Assembly: GCA_016191525.1 (NCBI GenBank)
Contig: JACPOK010000037.1
Coordinates: 269,119 to 333,118, forward strand
Direction of reading: 5' to 3'
Length of the DNA stretch: 64,000 nt
Origin: Burkholderiales bacterium
GTDB taxonomy: Bacteria; Pseudomonadota; Gammaproteobacteria; Burkholderiales; Burkholderiaceae_C
The position numbers were made by a program, and so were the translations under genes. Under the pieces are notes generated by a model. It searched no databases and had not been told where the DNA came from. It was given only the letters and a program-made list of their open reading frames with translations. Positions within the stretch are counted from its first letter, which is position 1; every line of letters begins with the position of its first letter. Below are positions 44,697-55,062 of this stretch, one piece after another.

Positions 44697-46082
44697 ATGA
44701 TGATTCGCCGCCTGTTCCTGGGCCTGTCCGCCGCTGCCGTGCTGGTGGTGGCCGGATGCGCCACGCCCGGCACGCCTTCGCTGGACGAAGCCCCGCCCAT
44801 CGTCTTCGTGCACGGCAACGGCGATACCGCCGCGCTGTGGCAGACCACGCTGTGGCGCTTCGAATCCAACGGCTGGCCGCGCGAGCGGCTGCACGCGATC
44901 GACGCGCCCTACCCGCTGGCGCGCGACGACGACACCAAGCCGCAGCCCGGGCGCACCTCCGCCGCGGAGCACATGGCCTACCTGAAGGCCGAGGTCGAGA
45001 AGGTGCTGGCCGCCACCGGCGCGAAGAAGGTGGTGCTGATGGGCAACTCGCGCGGCGGCAACGCCATCCGCAATTACATCCAGAACGGCGGAGGCGACCG
45101 CACCGTCAGCCACGCCATCCTGGGCGGCACACCCAACCACGGCGTGCAGGCCATCAAGGGCCTGAACGAAGGCAACGAGTTCTCCGGTACCGGCCCCTTC
45201 CTCATGTCGCTGAATGCGCCGAAGAACGCGGCCGGCGACGAGGTGGCCGGGCCGGTCAAGTGGCTCACGGTCCGCTCCGACAGCAATGACAAGTTCGCCC
45301 AGCCGGAAGGCCAGTGGATCGGCATGCGGGGCAAGGAAACCAACGTGACCTTCGCCGGCCCCGAACTCAAGGGCGCGACCAACGTGGTGGTTCCGCGCCT
45401 GGACCACCGCGAAACGTCCTATTCCCCGGCGGCCTTCGAGGCGGCCTACCGTTTCATCACCGGCCGGGCGCCGGCCACCACCACCCCCGCCGTGCAGGAA
45501 CCGGTCGTGCTGTCCGGCAAGATCGCCGGGCTGGGCGTTAACGTGTCCGACCCGAAGACGGGCAACTTCAGCAACAACCTGCCCATCCCGGGTGCCGTGC
45601 TGGACATCTATGCCGTCGATGCCACCACCGGCGCGCGAACCGGCCCCGCCGTATACAGCCGCACCGTCAGTCCGGACGGGATGTGGGGGCCGTTCACCGC
45701 GCAATCTGCCGCGCGCTACGAGTTCGTGGTGACTGCACCCGGCTATGCCACCACCCACATCTACCGCAGCCCCTTTCCCCGCTCCAGCAGCATCGTGAAC
45801 CTGCGCGCCGAACGCATTGCCGATGCCGACAAGGACGCGGGCGCGGTGGTCACCCTGGTACGCCCGCGCGGCTACCTGGACCCGGTGCGCGACAAGATGG
45901 TTTTCGACGGCCAGAGCCCGCCACCCGGGGCGCTGCCGGGGGCCGGCGTCGCCAGCTCGAAGATCAAGCTGGCTGTGGGCCCGGACAGGCCGGTGTCCGG
46001 GGAATTCAATGGCGAGCGGGTCACCGGGCGCGCCTGGCCCGCCGCGGGCGATCATGTCTCGGTGCTCGAATTGACGTATTAA
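44697..46082 (+). CDS. alpha/beta hydrolase lipoprotein with C-terminal beta domains
   Basis: 461 residues. The lipobox LVVAGC gives a lipid-anchored Cys at about residue 21. The hydrolase domain has FVHGNGDTAALW (oxyanion loop, about 37-48) and nucleophile elbow VLMGNSRGGNA (Ser near 120), and a likely catalytic His in RLDHRETSY (near 240). Residues from 270 on form a beta-rich region (SGKIAGLGVNVSDPKTGNF onward) like that of some secreted esterases and lipases. Probably an outer-membrane or periplasmic esterase. Substrate unknown. Confidence 0.8.
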   Translation: MMIRRLFLGLSAAAVLVVAGCATPGTPSLDEAPPIVFVHGNGDTAALWQTTLWRFESNGWPRERLHAIDAPYPLARDDDTKPQPGRTSAAEHMAYLKAEVEKVLAATGAKKVVLMGNSRGGNAIRNYIQNGGGDRTVSHAILGGTPNHGVQAIKGLNEGNEFSGTGPFLMSLNAPKNAAGDEVAGPVKWLTVRSDSNDKFAQPEGQWIGMRGKETNVTFAGPELKGATNVVVPRLDHRETSYSPAAFEAAYRFITGRAPATTTPAVQEPVVLSGKIAGLGVNVSDPKTGNFSNNLPIPGAVLDIYAVDATTGARTGPAVYSRTVSPDGMWGPFTAQSAARYEFVVTAPGYATTHIYRSPFPRSSSIVNLRAERIADADKDAGAVVTLVRPRGYLDPVRDKMVFDGQSPPPGALPGAGVASSKIKLAVGPDRPVSGEFNGERVTGRAWPAAGDHVSVLELTY

Positions 46083-46195
46083 CCTGTGGCGCGAACGCGG
46101 CAAAAAACCAACTTCGTCGCAGAAAACTGGAAATACGCTTGCGCTTGTAACAAAATGCAGCGAATGCGATTTACCTCGCATAAACTCGCTGCGAC

Positions 46196-49100
46196 GTGAC
46201 CCGCACTTTCATCCGCTTCGTCCTTGGCCTGGTGCTGGCTGTGCTGGCCTTGCTGCCCGGCAGCGTGCTGGCCGCTTCGGCCTGTACGGCAATGTGGGCC
46301 ATCCTCAGCACCAACCACCTGGCCTGGTACAACACCTCCACATCGGACTGGGTGACCACGACGGTAGCCATCCCGGGCGGCAACCCCAATGCGCTTGCTG
46401 GGGACACCACCAGCCGCTTGCTCTACATGGTGGACCGGACCACGCGCAACCTGTATTCCTACGACCCGGTCACCAACGTCGTTTCAGCCTCGATCGGCAC
46501 GATTCCGGCACCGCCGGCGCCAGCGACGGCGGGCAACGTTCTCGGCGCCACCTTCGACCTGACCGGCAAGCTGTACGTCTATGCCACACAGGGGTCGCCC
46601 AATCCCTACGTGGCGATGGCGCAGATTTCCACCGCGACAGCCGCCACCGTCACGTCGTGGACGCAGATCCTGACCACCGCGGGGGCGACGCCCCTCATCT
46701 CGGGCAGCGGCGACATGAATATGGGGGCGGACGGCGTCGCCTACATCATCTCCAACACCACCCCACCAACCTATCACGTGGTGGACCTCACCACGGCCCG
46801 CACCAACAGCCCGGCCCTGGTCATCACGGGCGCAGGCAACGTGGGTGTTGCCGGCGCGGCCGTCAACCCGATTGACGGCCAGATCTACTTCGGCACAAGC
46901 AATTCGGGCTCGACCACCTACATCCTGAACCCGCTCACGGGCGTGGCGACGCTGGCCCAATCCACCACGGCCTACACGATCGCGGACATGGGCAATTGCC
47001 CGTTCCCACCGGCGGCGCCCACGGTATCCAAGACCTTCAGCCCCACGGTGGTGGCCACCGGCAGTACCACCGTCAAGCTGACACTGGGCAATGCCAATAC
47101 CGCGCCCATTTACCTGAACGCGGACTTCAAGGACATCCTGCCGTCCTCGCCGCAGCAGATGGAGATGTATCTCGTGCCCAACCTGCAGGGCAGTTGCCTG
47201 GTGGGAGGCAACAGCATCATTGCGACCGCGGGGTCCACCAGCATGACGTTCGCCTCCGGGGGGCAAATCCCGGCGGGGGGATGCACGATATCGTTCGTCG
47301 TCGACATCGCGGCGCCAGGGACCTACACCAACGTCATCGGACCCGGCGCGCTGGTAACCACCGTGGGGTCCAATCCCACCGGCGTTACCGCGACGGTGAC
47401 CGGCCCCACCACATTGCGCGACTTCCTGGTCGACAAGACCCAGCGCACCGACACCGTCAGCGCCTTCACCACTTCCACGCTTTCGATCGGCACGGGCGAC
47501 ACCATCCAGTACCAGATCACCATCTTCAATAGCGGAGGCGTCACAGGCTCCACCACGTTCACCGACACCTTGCCGACCCTGATCACACCCGTGCTGTCAG
47601 TCACGGCCACCCCCGCGGGAGGGGGGGCGTGCACCACGGCCACGGCGGTGGTGGGAGGAAGCACGGTGGTCACGGGCAGCTTCAACAGCGCACCTGTCGG
47701 CGCCACCTGTACCGTGCTGATCACCGCCTTCGGCCGGGCCCTGGGAACGCCCACCACCGTGCAGAACACCACTTCGGTAGCCACCGACAACATCAGCAGC
47801 AACAACGACGCGTCCATTTTCACCACGCTGACACCCGTGGCGCCGACGGTGACGAAGAGCTTTACCCCCGCGATCACGACCAACGCGCCTGCCACGTCCA
47901 CGTTGCTGATCACTTTCGGCAACACCAACGCGGGCCCGGTGACGCTGACAACTGCGTTCAAGGACATATTGCCCTCGTCCCCGGGGCAGATGCGAATACA
48001 CAACACGCCATCGCTGCAGGGCAGTTGCGCCGGGCCGGTAGCGCCCGCGGGATCGACGAGCGTGACCTGGGCTGCGGGCAACGTGATACCGGCCGGCGGC
48101 TGCACGATCTCCTTCGCAATTTCCGTCACTGTGGCCGGGGATTTCCTCAACACGATTCAGGCGGGAAGCGTCACCACCGCGGCCGGCAACAACGCCCTGG
48201 ACGGCACCGCCACATTCACCGCCAACCTGGCCGACTTCACTGTTACCAAGGCGCAGCGCACCGATACCTCGGCACCCTTCGTTACTTCCACCCTCACAGT
48301 GGTGGCCGGCCAGACCCTCCAGTACCAACTGACCATCGTCAACCTGGGCGTGGCAACCGCCTCGGCGACCTTCACCGACACACTGCCCACCCTGGCCACG
48401 CCCCTGGTGTCGATCAGCGCCGTGCAGACCGGCGGCGGAAGCTGCACCACGGCGACGGCCGTAGTCGGCGGACGCACACAGCTGACCGGCACCATTCTTG
48501 CTGCCCCCACCAACGCGACCTGCACCGTGCTGATCACCACCTTCGCCAGCACCGCGGTTGGCACGCCCACCTCGTTCCAGAACACCGTGACCCTTGCCGC
48601 GTTCGGGTCGATCGCAGACATCGACTCCACCGACAACGGTGCGACTGTCACGACCACCATCAGCCCGATCCCGCCCACGATCAGCAAGTTCTTCTCGCCG
48701 ACTTTCAGTGCCGCAAACCCCGGCACGTCCACGCTGTACATCGTCATCACCAACAGCAATACCGCCGCGATCACGGTGACAACGATCTTCAGGGACCTTC
48801 TGCCCACCACGCCCGGTGCGATGCGCGTCCACAACACACCCAGCCTGGGCGGCACCTGCGCGGGCGACGCGGCCGGAGCCGCGTCGACAAGCATCACCTG
48901 GGCCGCCAACAGCGTGATTCCGGCGGGAGGGTGCACCACCACGGTGTCGGTATCGACGACCGTGGCGGGCGAATACAACAATTCCATACCTGCGGGCAGC
49001 CTCACCACGTCCGCAGGCAGCAACGCGGCGCAGGCCACCGCTACTTTCGCCCGCTCCGCGACCGATTTCACCGTCACCAAAGACCAGCGTGCGGGCAGCA

Positions 49101-49807
49101 GCGGTGCCTTCACCACCGCCAACACGACTATCGGCGCGGGCCTCACCATCCAGTACCAGCTCACGATTACCAACACAGGGTTCGCCAACGGCTCAGTCAC
49201 GTTCACGGACACCTTGCCGACGCTGATAACGCCGCTCCTGTCGGTCACGGCCACGCCGACCGGGGGCGCCACGTGCAGCACCGCGACGTTGGTGGTGGGC
49301 GGGCGCAACCAGATTCTTGGAACGGTGACGAACGCACCACCCAACTCCTTCTGCACCATCCTGATCACGGCCCGCGGAAGCGCGACGGTCGCGGTCACTA
49401 CCACGCTGCAGAACACCGTCACCATCGTGGCGGTGGGCGGCATCATCGATCCCGATTCAAGCAACAACAACGCCACGGTCACGACCACCATCTCGCCGGT
49501 AGCCAACCTGCAGGTCACCAAGACCAACAACGTGTCGGCGCTGGCCACCGGCCAGACCACTTCCTACACCATCACGGTCTCCAACCTGGGCCCGGCCAAT
49601 GCGCCGGGCACAACGGTGGTGGACGGCACCGTGACGGGGCTGACCTGCGCCGACCCCGTGGTCTGCAGCTTCACGGGGACAGCAGGGTGCCCTGTCTCGC
49701 CCACCCTGGCCGCGCTGCAGTCGCCGGGGCTGACCATACCCACGCTCAACTCGGGATCGTCGGTCAGCCTGGTGTTCACCTGCCTGGTAAACGCGACAGG
49801 GTTTTAG
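46196..49807 (+). CDS. large secreted DUF11-type repeat protein
   Basis: 1203 residues with GTG start. Signal peptide about 1-27 (VLAVLALLPGSVLAASA). Residues 28-270 form a propeller-like region (SRLLYMVDRTTRNLYSYD). Then three tandem units of about 275 residues begin at nt 47013, 47839 and 48670 (APTVSKTFSP, APTVTKSFTP, PPTISKFFSP), each with two Ig-like folds and FTDTLPTL. A final DUF11 domain (LQVTKTNNVSALATGQTTSY) ends in CLVNATGF. No IPTL-CTERM or LPxTG-like sorting tail is seen. Probably extracellular or surface-associated. Thr/Ser-rich. Confidence 0.8.
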   Translation: MTRTFIRFVLGLVLAVLALLPGSVLAASACTAMWAILSTNHLAWYNTSTSDWVTTTVAIPGGNPNALAGDTTSRLLYMVDRTTRNLYSYDPVTNVVSASIGTIPAPPAPATAGNVLGATFDLTGKLYVYATQGSPNPYVAMAQISTATAATVTSWTQILTTAGATPLISGSGDMNMGADGVAYIISNTTPPTYHVVDLTTARTNSPALVITGAGNVGVAGAAVNPIDGQIYFGTSNSGSTTYILNPLTGVATLAQSTTAYTIADMGNCPFPPAAPTVSKTFSPTVVATGSTTVKLTLGNANTAPIYLNADFKDILPSSPQQMEMYLVPNLQGSCLVGGNSIIATAGSTSMTFASGGQIPAGGCTISFVVDIAAPGTYTNVIGPGALVTTVGSNPTGVTATVTGPTTLRDFLVDKTQRTDTVSAFTTSTLSIGTGDTIQYQITIFNSGGVTGSTTFTDTLPTLITPVLSVTATPAGGGACTTATAVVGGSTVVTGSFNSAPVGATCTVLITAFGRALGTPTTVQNTTSVATDNISSNNDASIFTTLTPVAPTVTKSFTPAITTNAPATSTLLITFGNTNAGPVTLTTAFKDILPSSPGQMRIHNTPSLQGSCAGPVAPAGSTSVTWAAGNVIPAGGCTISFAISVTVAGDFLNTIQAGSVTTAAGNNALDGTATFTANLADFTVTKAQRTDTSAPFVTSTLTVVAGQTLQYQLTIVNLGVATASATFTDTLPTLATPLVSISAVQTGGGSCTTATAVVGGRTQLTGTILAAPTNATCTVLITTFASTAVGTPTSFQNTVTLAAFGSIADIDSTDNGATVTTTISPIPPTISKFFSPTFSAANPGTSTLYIVITNSNTAAITVTTIFRDLLPTTPGAMRVHNTPSLGGTCAGDAAGAASTSITWAANSVIPAGGCTTTVSVSTTVAGEYNNSIPAGSLTTSAGSNAAQATATFARSATDFTVTKDQRAGSSGAFTTANTTIGAGLTIQYQLTITNTGFANGSVTFTDTLPTLITPLLSVTATPTGGATCSTATLVVGGRNQILGTVTNAPPNSFCTILITARGSATVAVTTTLQNTVTIVAVGGIIDPDSSNNNATVTTTISPVANLQVTKTNNVSALATGQTTSYTITVSNLGPANAPGTTVVDGTVTGLTCADPVVCSFTGTAGCPVSPTLAALQSPGLTIPTLNSGSSVSLVFTCLVNATGF

Positions 49808-49842
49808 CCGGCGCGGCTGGCCGCCGCATCCGCAAAAACAGC

Positions 49843-49868
49843 AAAGCCGTCGCAAGACGGCTTTTTTT
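49843..49868 (+). terminator. Rho-independent terminator after the repeat protein
   Basis: AAAGCCGTC-GCAA-GACGGCTTT running into TTTTTTT. Also serves as the downstream boundary of the convergent HNH gene. Confidence 0.88.
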
Positions 49869-49888
49869 CTGGGGTGGCTGCAGGCCCG

Positions 49889-50446
49889 CTAGGCGTAAAG
49901 GCGCGAGGTGCGCGGCAGGTGCGCCATCAGGAACTCCATCTGGTCGGCCAGGATGCGCCGGTTGCGCAGGATGAAGTCTTCCCACAGGCTGGGCACGTAG
50001 GGGGTGTACAGCAGCGGCATGTGGGCCTGCTCGGGCGTGCGGCTGCTCTTGCGATGGTTGCAGGCGCGGCAGGCGGTGACCACGTTCATCCAGTGATCCT
50101 TGCCGTTCTGCGCGAACGGGATGATGTGCTCGCGGGTGAGTTCGTCCTCGTGGAACAGGCCGCCGCAGTAGGCGCAGACGCAGCGGTCGCGCGCGAACAG
50201 CTTGCCGTTGGTCAGGCCCGGCTTGAGGTCGAAGGGGTTGATGTTGGGCACGCCCTTGGTGCCGATGATGCTGCTCACGGCAATCTGCGACTGCTCGCCG
50301 GTGACGGCGTTGTTGCCGCCGCGGAACAGCGCCACCTGCGCGCCCACCTCCCACCGGACTTCCTCGGCGGCGTAGTGCAGCACAGCCTGCTCAAGCGAGA
50401 TCCACGACTGGGGCAACCCCTGGGCCGACAGCTTCAAGACCTTCAA
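49889..50446 (-). CDS. HNH endonuclease
   Basis: 185 residues; TTG start at 50446 backed by a strong GGAGG 7 nt upstream. CAYCGG (about 91-96) with CRACNHRKS (about 126-134) give the zinc-binding Cys pairs; ELTREHIIP carries the catalytic His. HNH of the McrA/5-methylcytosine-type fold. Stand-alone HNH proteins of this kind are widespread in Comamonadaceae; not part of a visible restriction system. Role unproven. Confidence 0.88.
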   Translation of the reverse strand: MKVLKLSAQGLPQSWISLEQAVLHYAAEEVRWEVGAQVALFRGGNNAVTGEQSQIAVSSIIGTKGVPNINPFDLKPGLTNGKLFARDRCVCAYCGGLFHEDELTREHIIPFAQNGKDHWMNVVTACRACNHRKSSRTPEQAHMPLLYTPYVPSLWEDFILRNRRILADQMEFLMAHLPRTSRLYA

Positions 50447-50555
50447 GACACGCCTCCTTCAACGATGGCGAACCACTGAACGGAACCGACTCTCTCTCTA
50501 CAGCACAATATACCTTGTTTCGCTGGCGCCCCGCCCCGCGGCCCTCGAAGGGCGG

Positions 50556-50580
50556 GCGCCAGCCGCTATCAAAAAGATAC
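50556..50580 (+). repeat. degenerate copy of the interspersed repeat (copy F)
   Basis: GCGCCAGCCGCTATCAAAAA then GATAC: keeps the CCAGC and GCTAT...ATA part of the family, without the full GGCC arm. Lies just before ribF. Confidence 0.45.
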
Positions 50581-50589
50581 CAACGCGCC

Positions 50590-51588
50590 ATGCAGATTTT
50601 CCGAGGCTTCCACCATCCCGGCATCGCACCGGCGTGCGCGCTGACCATCGGCAATTTCGACGGCGTGCACCGGGGCCACCAGGCCATGCTGGCCCTGTTG
50701 AACAACGAGGCGCGGCACCGCGGCGTGCCCAGCTGCGTGATGACCTTCGAGCCGCACCCGCGCGATTACTTCGCGGCCGTGCAGCGCAAGCCCGAACTGG
50801 CGCCGGCCCGCGTGGCCACCCTGCGCGACAAGCTGACCGAGCTGGCCCGCTGCGGGGTAGACCAGTGCGTGGTGCTGCCGTTTGACTCGCGCCTGTCCTC
50901 GCTGGTTCCCGGCGCCTTCATCGACGAGGTGCTGGTCCAGGGCCTGGGTGTGCATTACGTGCTGGTGGGCGACGACTTCCGCTTTGGTGCGAAACGCGCG
51001 GGCGACTACGCGATGCTGGATGCCGCCGGCCAGGCCCGCGGCTTCGATGTCGCCCGCATGAACAGCTACGAAGTGCGCAATCTGCGCGTCTCCAGCTCCG
51101 CCGTGCGCGAGGCGCTGGGCGCGGGCGACATGGCCGGCGCGGCCGCCCTGCTGGGGCGGCCCTACAGCGTCAGTGGCCACGTGGTCCACGGCCGCAAGCT
51201 CGGCCGCACCCTGGGGTTCAAGACCCTGAACCTGCGCTTTTCTCACTGGAAGCCCGCCGCCAGCGGCATCTTCGCCGTCCAGGTGCACGGGCTGGCCGCG
51301 GGCGCGCTGCCCGGGGTCGCCAACCTGGGCATCCGCCCCTCGCTGGACCCCGGCGACGTCAATGGCGGGCGGGTGCTGCTGGAGACCTACTGCCTGGAAT
51401 GGCCCGACAGCCTCGGGGAAGAGGGGGCGTACGGTAAAATCATCGCCGTGGACCTGCTGCACAAACTGCACGATGAGCTGAAGTACGACAGTCTGGACGC
51501 CCTGACGCAGGGCATCCGCAAGGACTGCGACGCCGCTCGCGCCTACTTCGCATCCACCCGTCGCCAGACCACGCGCGACCGAATTTGA
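50590..51588 (+). CDS. ribF: bifunctional riboflavin kinase / FAD synthetase
   Basis: 332 residues from ATG 50590. FMN adenylyltransferase N-terminus: [17 protein letters not shown] (about 18-34) and [10 protein letters not shown] (about 174-183). The riboflavin-kinase domain has [11 protein letters not shown], with Thr and Asn of the usual PTxN kept and Pro changed to Lys, and catalytic Glu in LLETYCLEW. Upstream of ileS-lspA as in many proteobacteria. Confidence 0.95.
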   Translation: MQIFRGFHHPGIAPACALTIGNFDGVHRGHQAMLALLNNEARHRGVPSCVMTFEPHPRDYFAAVQRKPELAPARVATLRDKLTELARCGVDQCVVLPFDSRLSSLVPGAFIDEVLVQGLGVHYVLVGDDFRFGAKRAGDYAMLDAAGQARGFDVARMNSYEVRNLRVSSSAVREALGAGDMAGAAALLGRPYSVSGHVVHGRKLGRTLGFKTLNLRFSHWKPAASGIFAVQVHGLAAGALPGVANLGIRPSLDPGDVNGGRVLLETYCLEWPDSLGEEGAYGKIIAVDLLHKLHDELKYDSLDALTQGIRKDCDAARAYFASTRRQTTRDRI

Positions 51589-51592
51589 CTTG

Positions 51593-51669
51593 TTGTCATT
51601 GCGGACTAGATCCGCAATCCATCGCACTGCTGCAAAACATCCTGGATTCCGGGTCAAGCCCGGAATGAC
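51593..51669. repeat. double palindromic repeat between ribF and ileS
   Basis: Two hairpins: ATTGCGGA-CTAGA-TCCGCAAT and ATTCCGGG-TCAAG-CCCGGAAT, bracketed by TGTCATT and AATGACG. The second is a common dispersed element (TTCCGGGTCAAGCCCGGAAT) in proteobacteria. Confidence 0.75.
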
Positions 51670-51685
51670 GAATCAAGGCTTTTTC

Positions 51686-54538
51686 ATGACCGACCCCACC
51701 GCCGACAAGACCGACTACCGCGCCACGCTCAACCTGCCCGACACCCCGTTCCCCATGCGCGGCGATTTGCCGAAGCGCGAGCCGGGCTGGGTCAAGGAGT
51801 GGGAGGACAACGGCCTGTACAAGAAGCTGCGCGCCGCCCGCTGCAACCACGAGAAGTTCGTGCTGCACGACGGCCCGCCGTATGCCAATGGCCAGATCCA
51901 CATGGGCCACGCGGTCAACAAGATCCTGAAGGACATGATCGTCAAGGCCCGGCTGCTGAAGGGCCTGGACGCCGCCTATATCCCCGGCTGGGACTGCCAC
52001 GGCCTGCCGATCGAGAACGCCATCGAGAAGAAGTTCGGCCGCAACCTGCCGCGCGACGAGATGCAGGCCAAGAGCCGCGCCTTCGCCACCGAGCAGATCG
52101 GCATCCAGATGGCCGACTTCAAGCGCCTGGGCGTGCTGGGCGACTGGGACCATCCCTACCGCACCATGGACTTCGAGAACGAGGCCGGCGAAATCCGCGC
52201 GTTCAAGCGCGTGGTGGAACGCGGCTTTGTCTACCGCGGCCTGAAGCCCGTGTACTGGTGCTTCGACTGCGGCTCGTCGCTGGCCGAATTCGAGATCGAG
52301 TACGCCGACAAGAAGTCGCAGACCATCGACGTGGCCTTCCAGTCGGATGAGCCGCAGAAACTGGCCGCCGCGTTTGGCCTTCCCGCCCTGGCCAAGGATG
52401 CCTACGTCGTCATCTGGACCACCACCGCGTGGACCATCCCGGCCAACCAGGCGTTGAACCTCAACCCCGAGCTCGACTATTCGCTGGTGGATACCGAGCG
52501 CGGCCTGCTGGTGCTGGCCTCGGTGCTGGTGGAAAAATGCTTGGAGCGCTTCCACCTGCAGGGCACCGTGCTGGCCACCGTGAAGGGCGAGAAGCTGGGC
52601 GGCCTGAACTTCCGCCACCCGCTGTATGACGCCGATGCGGGCTACCGCCGCCTGTCACCCGTGTACCTGGCCGACTACGCCACCGCCGAAGACGGCACCG
52701 GCATCGTCCACTCATCGCCCGCCTATGGCCTGGATGACTTCAACAGCTGCGTGTCGCACGGCATGGCCTACGACGACATCCTCAACCCGGTGCAGGGCAA
52801 CGGCGCCTATGCGAGCGACTTCCCGCTCTTCGGCGGCCTGAACATCTGGAAAGCGGTGCCCCAGATCATCGAGGCGCTGAAGGGCGCGGGGCGCCTGTTC
52901 GCCACCGAGACCATCAGCCACAGCTACCCGCACTGCTGGCGCCACAAGACGCCGGTGATCTACCGGGCCGCCGCGCAATGGTTCATCCGCATGGACGAAG
53001 GCGTTGGTGTCTTCACCAAAGACAAGGCGCCCGACACGCTGCGCAACATGGCGCTGGCCGCCATCGAGGAAACCGGCTTTTTCCCCGAGAACGGCAAGGC
53101 CCGCCTGCGCGACATGATCGCCGGCCGGCCCGACTGGTGCATCAGCCGCCAGCGCAGCTGGGGCGTTCCCCTGCCGCTGTTCCTGCACAAGGATTCGGGC
53201 GAGCTGCACCCGCGCACCATGGACATCCTGGACGTGGCCGCCGACATGGTGCAAAACGGCGGCATCGAAGCCTGGAGCAAGGCCACGCCGGAAGAAATCC
53301 TGGCGAAGGTGAATGCGGCGGCCGACGCGGCCAGCTACGCCAAGAGCAGCGACATCCTGGAAGTGTGGTTCGACTCCGGCACCACGCACACCACCGTGCT
53401 CAAGGGCTCGCACGCGGGCGCCGCCCACGCCAGCGGCCCCGAGGCCGACCTGTACCTGGAAGGCCATGACCAGCATCGCGGCTGGTTCCACTCCTCGCTG
53501 CTCACCGCCTGTGCGATGTATGGGCGCGCGCCCTACCGCGGCCTGCTCACGCACGGCTTCACGGTGGACAGCCAGGGCCGCAAGATGAGCAAGTCGATGG
53601 GCAACGGCATCGAGCCCCAGGAAGTGAACAAGAAGCTGGGCGCCGAGATCGTGCGCCTGTGGGTGGCCGCCTCCGACTATTCCGGCGACATCGCCGGCGA
53701 CGACAAGATCCTGGCCCGCGTGGTTGACGGCTACCGCCGCATCCGCAACACGCTGCGCTTCCTGCTGTCCAACGTCAGCGACTTCGATCCCGCCAAGGAC
53801 GCGGTGGCAGTGGCCGATATGCTGGAGATCGACCGCTACGCCATGTCGCGCGCCGCGCAGTTCCAGGCCGAGGTGCTGGCCCACTACGAGGTGTACGAGT
53901 TCCACCCCGTGGTCGCCAAGCTGCAGCTGTATTGCTCGGAAGACCTGGGCGGCTTCTACCTGGACATCCTGAAGGACCGCCTGTACACCACGGCCCCGAA
54001 GTCGCTGGCCCGGCGCAGCGCCCAGACCGCGCTGTGGAACATCACCCACGCCATGCTGCGCTGGATGGCGCCCTTCCTCAGCTTCACGGCAGAAGAAGCC
54101 TGGAAGATCTTCGGCAGTTCCGAATCCATCTTCATGGAGGAATACGCCTCGCTGCCTGATGTGGACGAGGCGTTGCTGGCCAAGTGGAACCGCATCCGCG
54201 AAATCCGCGATGTGGCCAACAAGGAGATCGAGGCACTGCGCGCCGCGGGTGAAGTGGGCTCGTCGCTGCAGGCGAACGTCGCCCTGCAGGCGCCGGCCGC
54301 GGACCGCGCCCTGCTGGCCAGCCTGCGGGACGACCTGAAGTTCGTGTTCATCACGTCTGCTATTGATTTAATAGCTGCTGACGCACTGCTGGTGCGGGCT
54401 GCAGCCTCAAAAAGCACCAAATGCGAGCGCTGCTGGCACTGGCGCGACGACGTGGGCGCCGATGCCGCGCATCCCACCCTCTGCGGCCGCTGCACCAGCA
54501 ACCTGTTCGGCGCCGGCGAAGACAGGAAGTACGCCTGA
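51686..54538 (+). CDS. ileS: isoleucyl-tRNA synthetase
   Basis: 950 residues from ATG 51686. HIGH motif as [10 protein letters not shown] (about residue 70), KMSKS in [11 protein letters not shown] (about residue 632) and the C-terminal zinc finger KCERCWH...CGRC (about 912-940), diagnostic of bacterial IleS type 1. Residues 892-909 ([18 protein letters not shown]) are encoded by an inverted copy of the interspersed repeat, placed in the linker just before the zinc finger. Overlaps lspA by one base (TGATG). Confidence 0.97.
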   Translation: MTDPTADKTDYRATLNLPDTPFPMRGDLPKREPGWVKEWEDNGLYKKLRAARCNHEKFVLHDGPPYANGQIHMGHAVNKILKDMIVKARLLKGLDAAYIPGWDCHGLPIENAIEKKFGRNLPRDEMQAKSRAFATEQIGIQMADFKRLGVLGDWDHPYRTMDFENEAGEIRAFKRVVERGFVYRGLKPVYWCFDCGSSLAEFEIEYADKKSQTIDVAFQSDEPQKLAAAFGLPALAKDAYVVIWTTTAWTIPANQALNLNPELDYSLVDTERGLLVLASVLVEKCLERFHLQGTVLATVKGEKLGGLNFRHPLYDADAGYRRLSPVYLADYATAEDGTGIVHSSPAYGLDDFNSCVSHGMAYDDILNPVQGNGAYASDFPLFGGLNIWKAVPQIIEALKGAGRLFATETISHSYPHCWRHKTPVIYRAAAQWFIRMDEGVGVFTKDKAPDTLRNMALAAIEETGFFPENGKARLRDMIAGRPDWCISRQRSWGVPLPLFLHKDSGELHPRTMDILDVAADMVQNGGIEAWSKATPEEILAKVNAAADAASYAKSSDILEVWFDSGTTHTTVLKGSHAGAAHASGPEADLYLEGHDQHRGWFHSSLLTACAMYGRAPYRGLLTHGFTVDSQGRKMSKSMGNGIEPQEVNKKLGAEIVRLWVAASDYSGDIAGDDKILARVVDGYRRIRNTLRFLLSNVSDFDPAKDAVAVADMLEIDRYAMSRAAQFQAEVLAHYEVYEFHPVVAKLQLYCSEDLGGFYLDILKDRLYTTAPKSLARRSAQTALWNITHAMLRWMAPFLSFTAEEAWKIFGSSESIFMEEYASLPDVDEALLAKWNRIREIRDVANKEIEALRAAGEVGSSLQANVALQAPAADRALLASLRDDLKFVFITSAIDLIAADALLVRAAASKSTKCERCWHWRDDVGADAAHPTLCGRCTSNLFGAGEDRKYA
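54359..54414 (-). repeat. interspersed repeat copy D, inside ileS
   Basis: Minus-strand reading GCTGCAGCCCGCACCAGC then AGTGCGTCAGCA and the hairpin GCTAT-TAAATCA-ATAGC matches copies A-C. It is in frame and without stops in ileS. Confidence 0.75.
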
Positions 54539-55026
54539 TGGCCAAGCCCTCCGCCGGCAGCTGGATGCCCTGGCTGGGCCTGGCCCTCATCCTGCTGATC
54601 GCCGACCAGTTCACCAAGGTGCTCATCCTGGGCTACTACCGGCTGGGCGACTCCACCTACGTCACCAGCTTCTTCAACGTCGTGCGCGCCCACAACACCG
54701 GCGCGGCGTTTTCGTTCCTGGCCGCGCAATCCGGCTGGCAGCGCTGGCTGTTCACCGGCATCGGCGTCGCCGCCACCATCTTCATCGTCTGGATGCTGCG
54801 CTCGCACGCCGGGCAGAAGCTGTTTTCCTTTGCCCTGGCCTGCATCCTGGGCGGCGCGGTGGGCAACGTGGTGGACCGGCTGCTTTACGGCTACGTGGTG
54901 GACTTCCTGCAGTTCCACTGGGGCGGCTGGTACTTCCCGGCGTTCAACGTGGCCGACAGCGCCATCACCATCGGCGCGGGCGCCCTGATCCTGGACGAAT
55001 TGCTCAGGGTGCGGCGCAGCAAATAA
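54538..55026 (+). CDS. lspA: lipoprotein signal peptidase (SPase II)
   Basis: 162 residues with four membrane helices. Catalytic aspartates in [15 protein letters not shown] (about 121-135) and [11 protein letters not shown] (about 140-150), and the conserved DQFTK and NTGAAFSF. Cleaves prolipoprotein signal peptides in the inner membrane. Start codon overlaps the ileS stop. Confidence 0.96.
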   Translation: MAKPSAGSWMPWLGLALILLIADQFTKVLILGYYRLGDSTYVTSFFNVVRAHNTGAAFSFLAAQSGWQRWLFTGIGVAATIFIVWMLRSHAGQKLFSFALACILGGAVGNVVDRLLYGYVVDFLQFHWGGWYFPAFNVADSAITIGAGALILDELLRVRRSK

Positions 55027-55062
55027 GGCCTTTTCACAGGCGTATCATTGGATGCTTCAAGA

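Noticed and set aside
43473..46181. 902-codon open frame on the minus strand
   Set aside because: Antisense to pimD and the lipoprotein hydrolase, both with clear motifs. Long antisense frames are common in high-GC DNA, and the translation is low-complexity His/Arg/Gly without any domain.
47013..49497. tandem DNA repeats as a possible mobile or satellite element
   Set aside because: The three units are protein-domain repeats that diverged at DNA level; they stay in one frame.
48157..49560. 467-codon minus-strand frame with Val/Pro-rich product
   Set aside because: Shadow of the Thr-rich repeat protein on the other strand.
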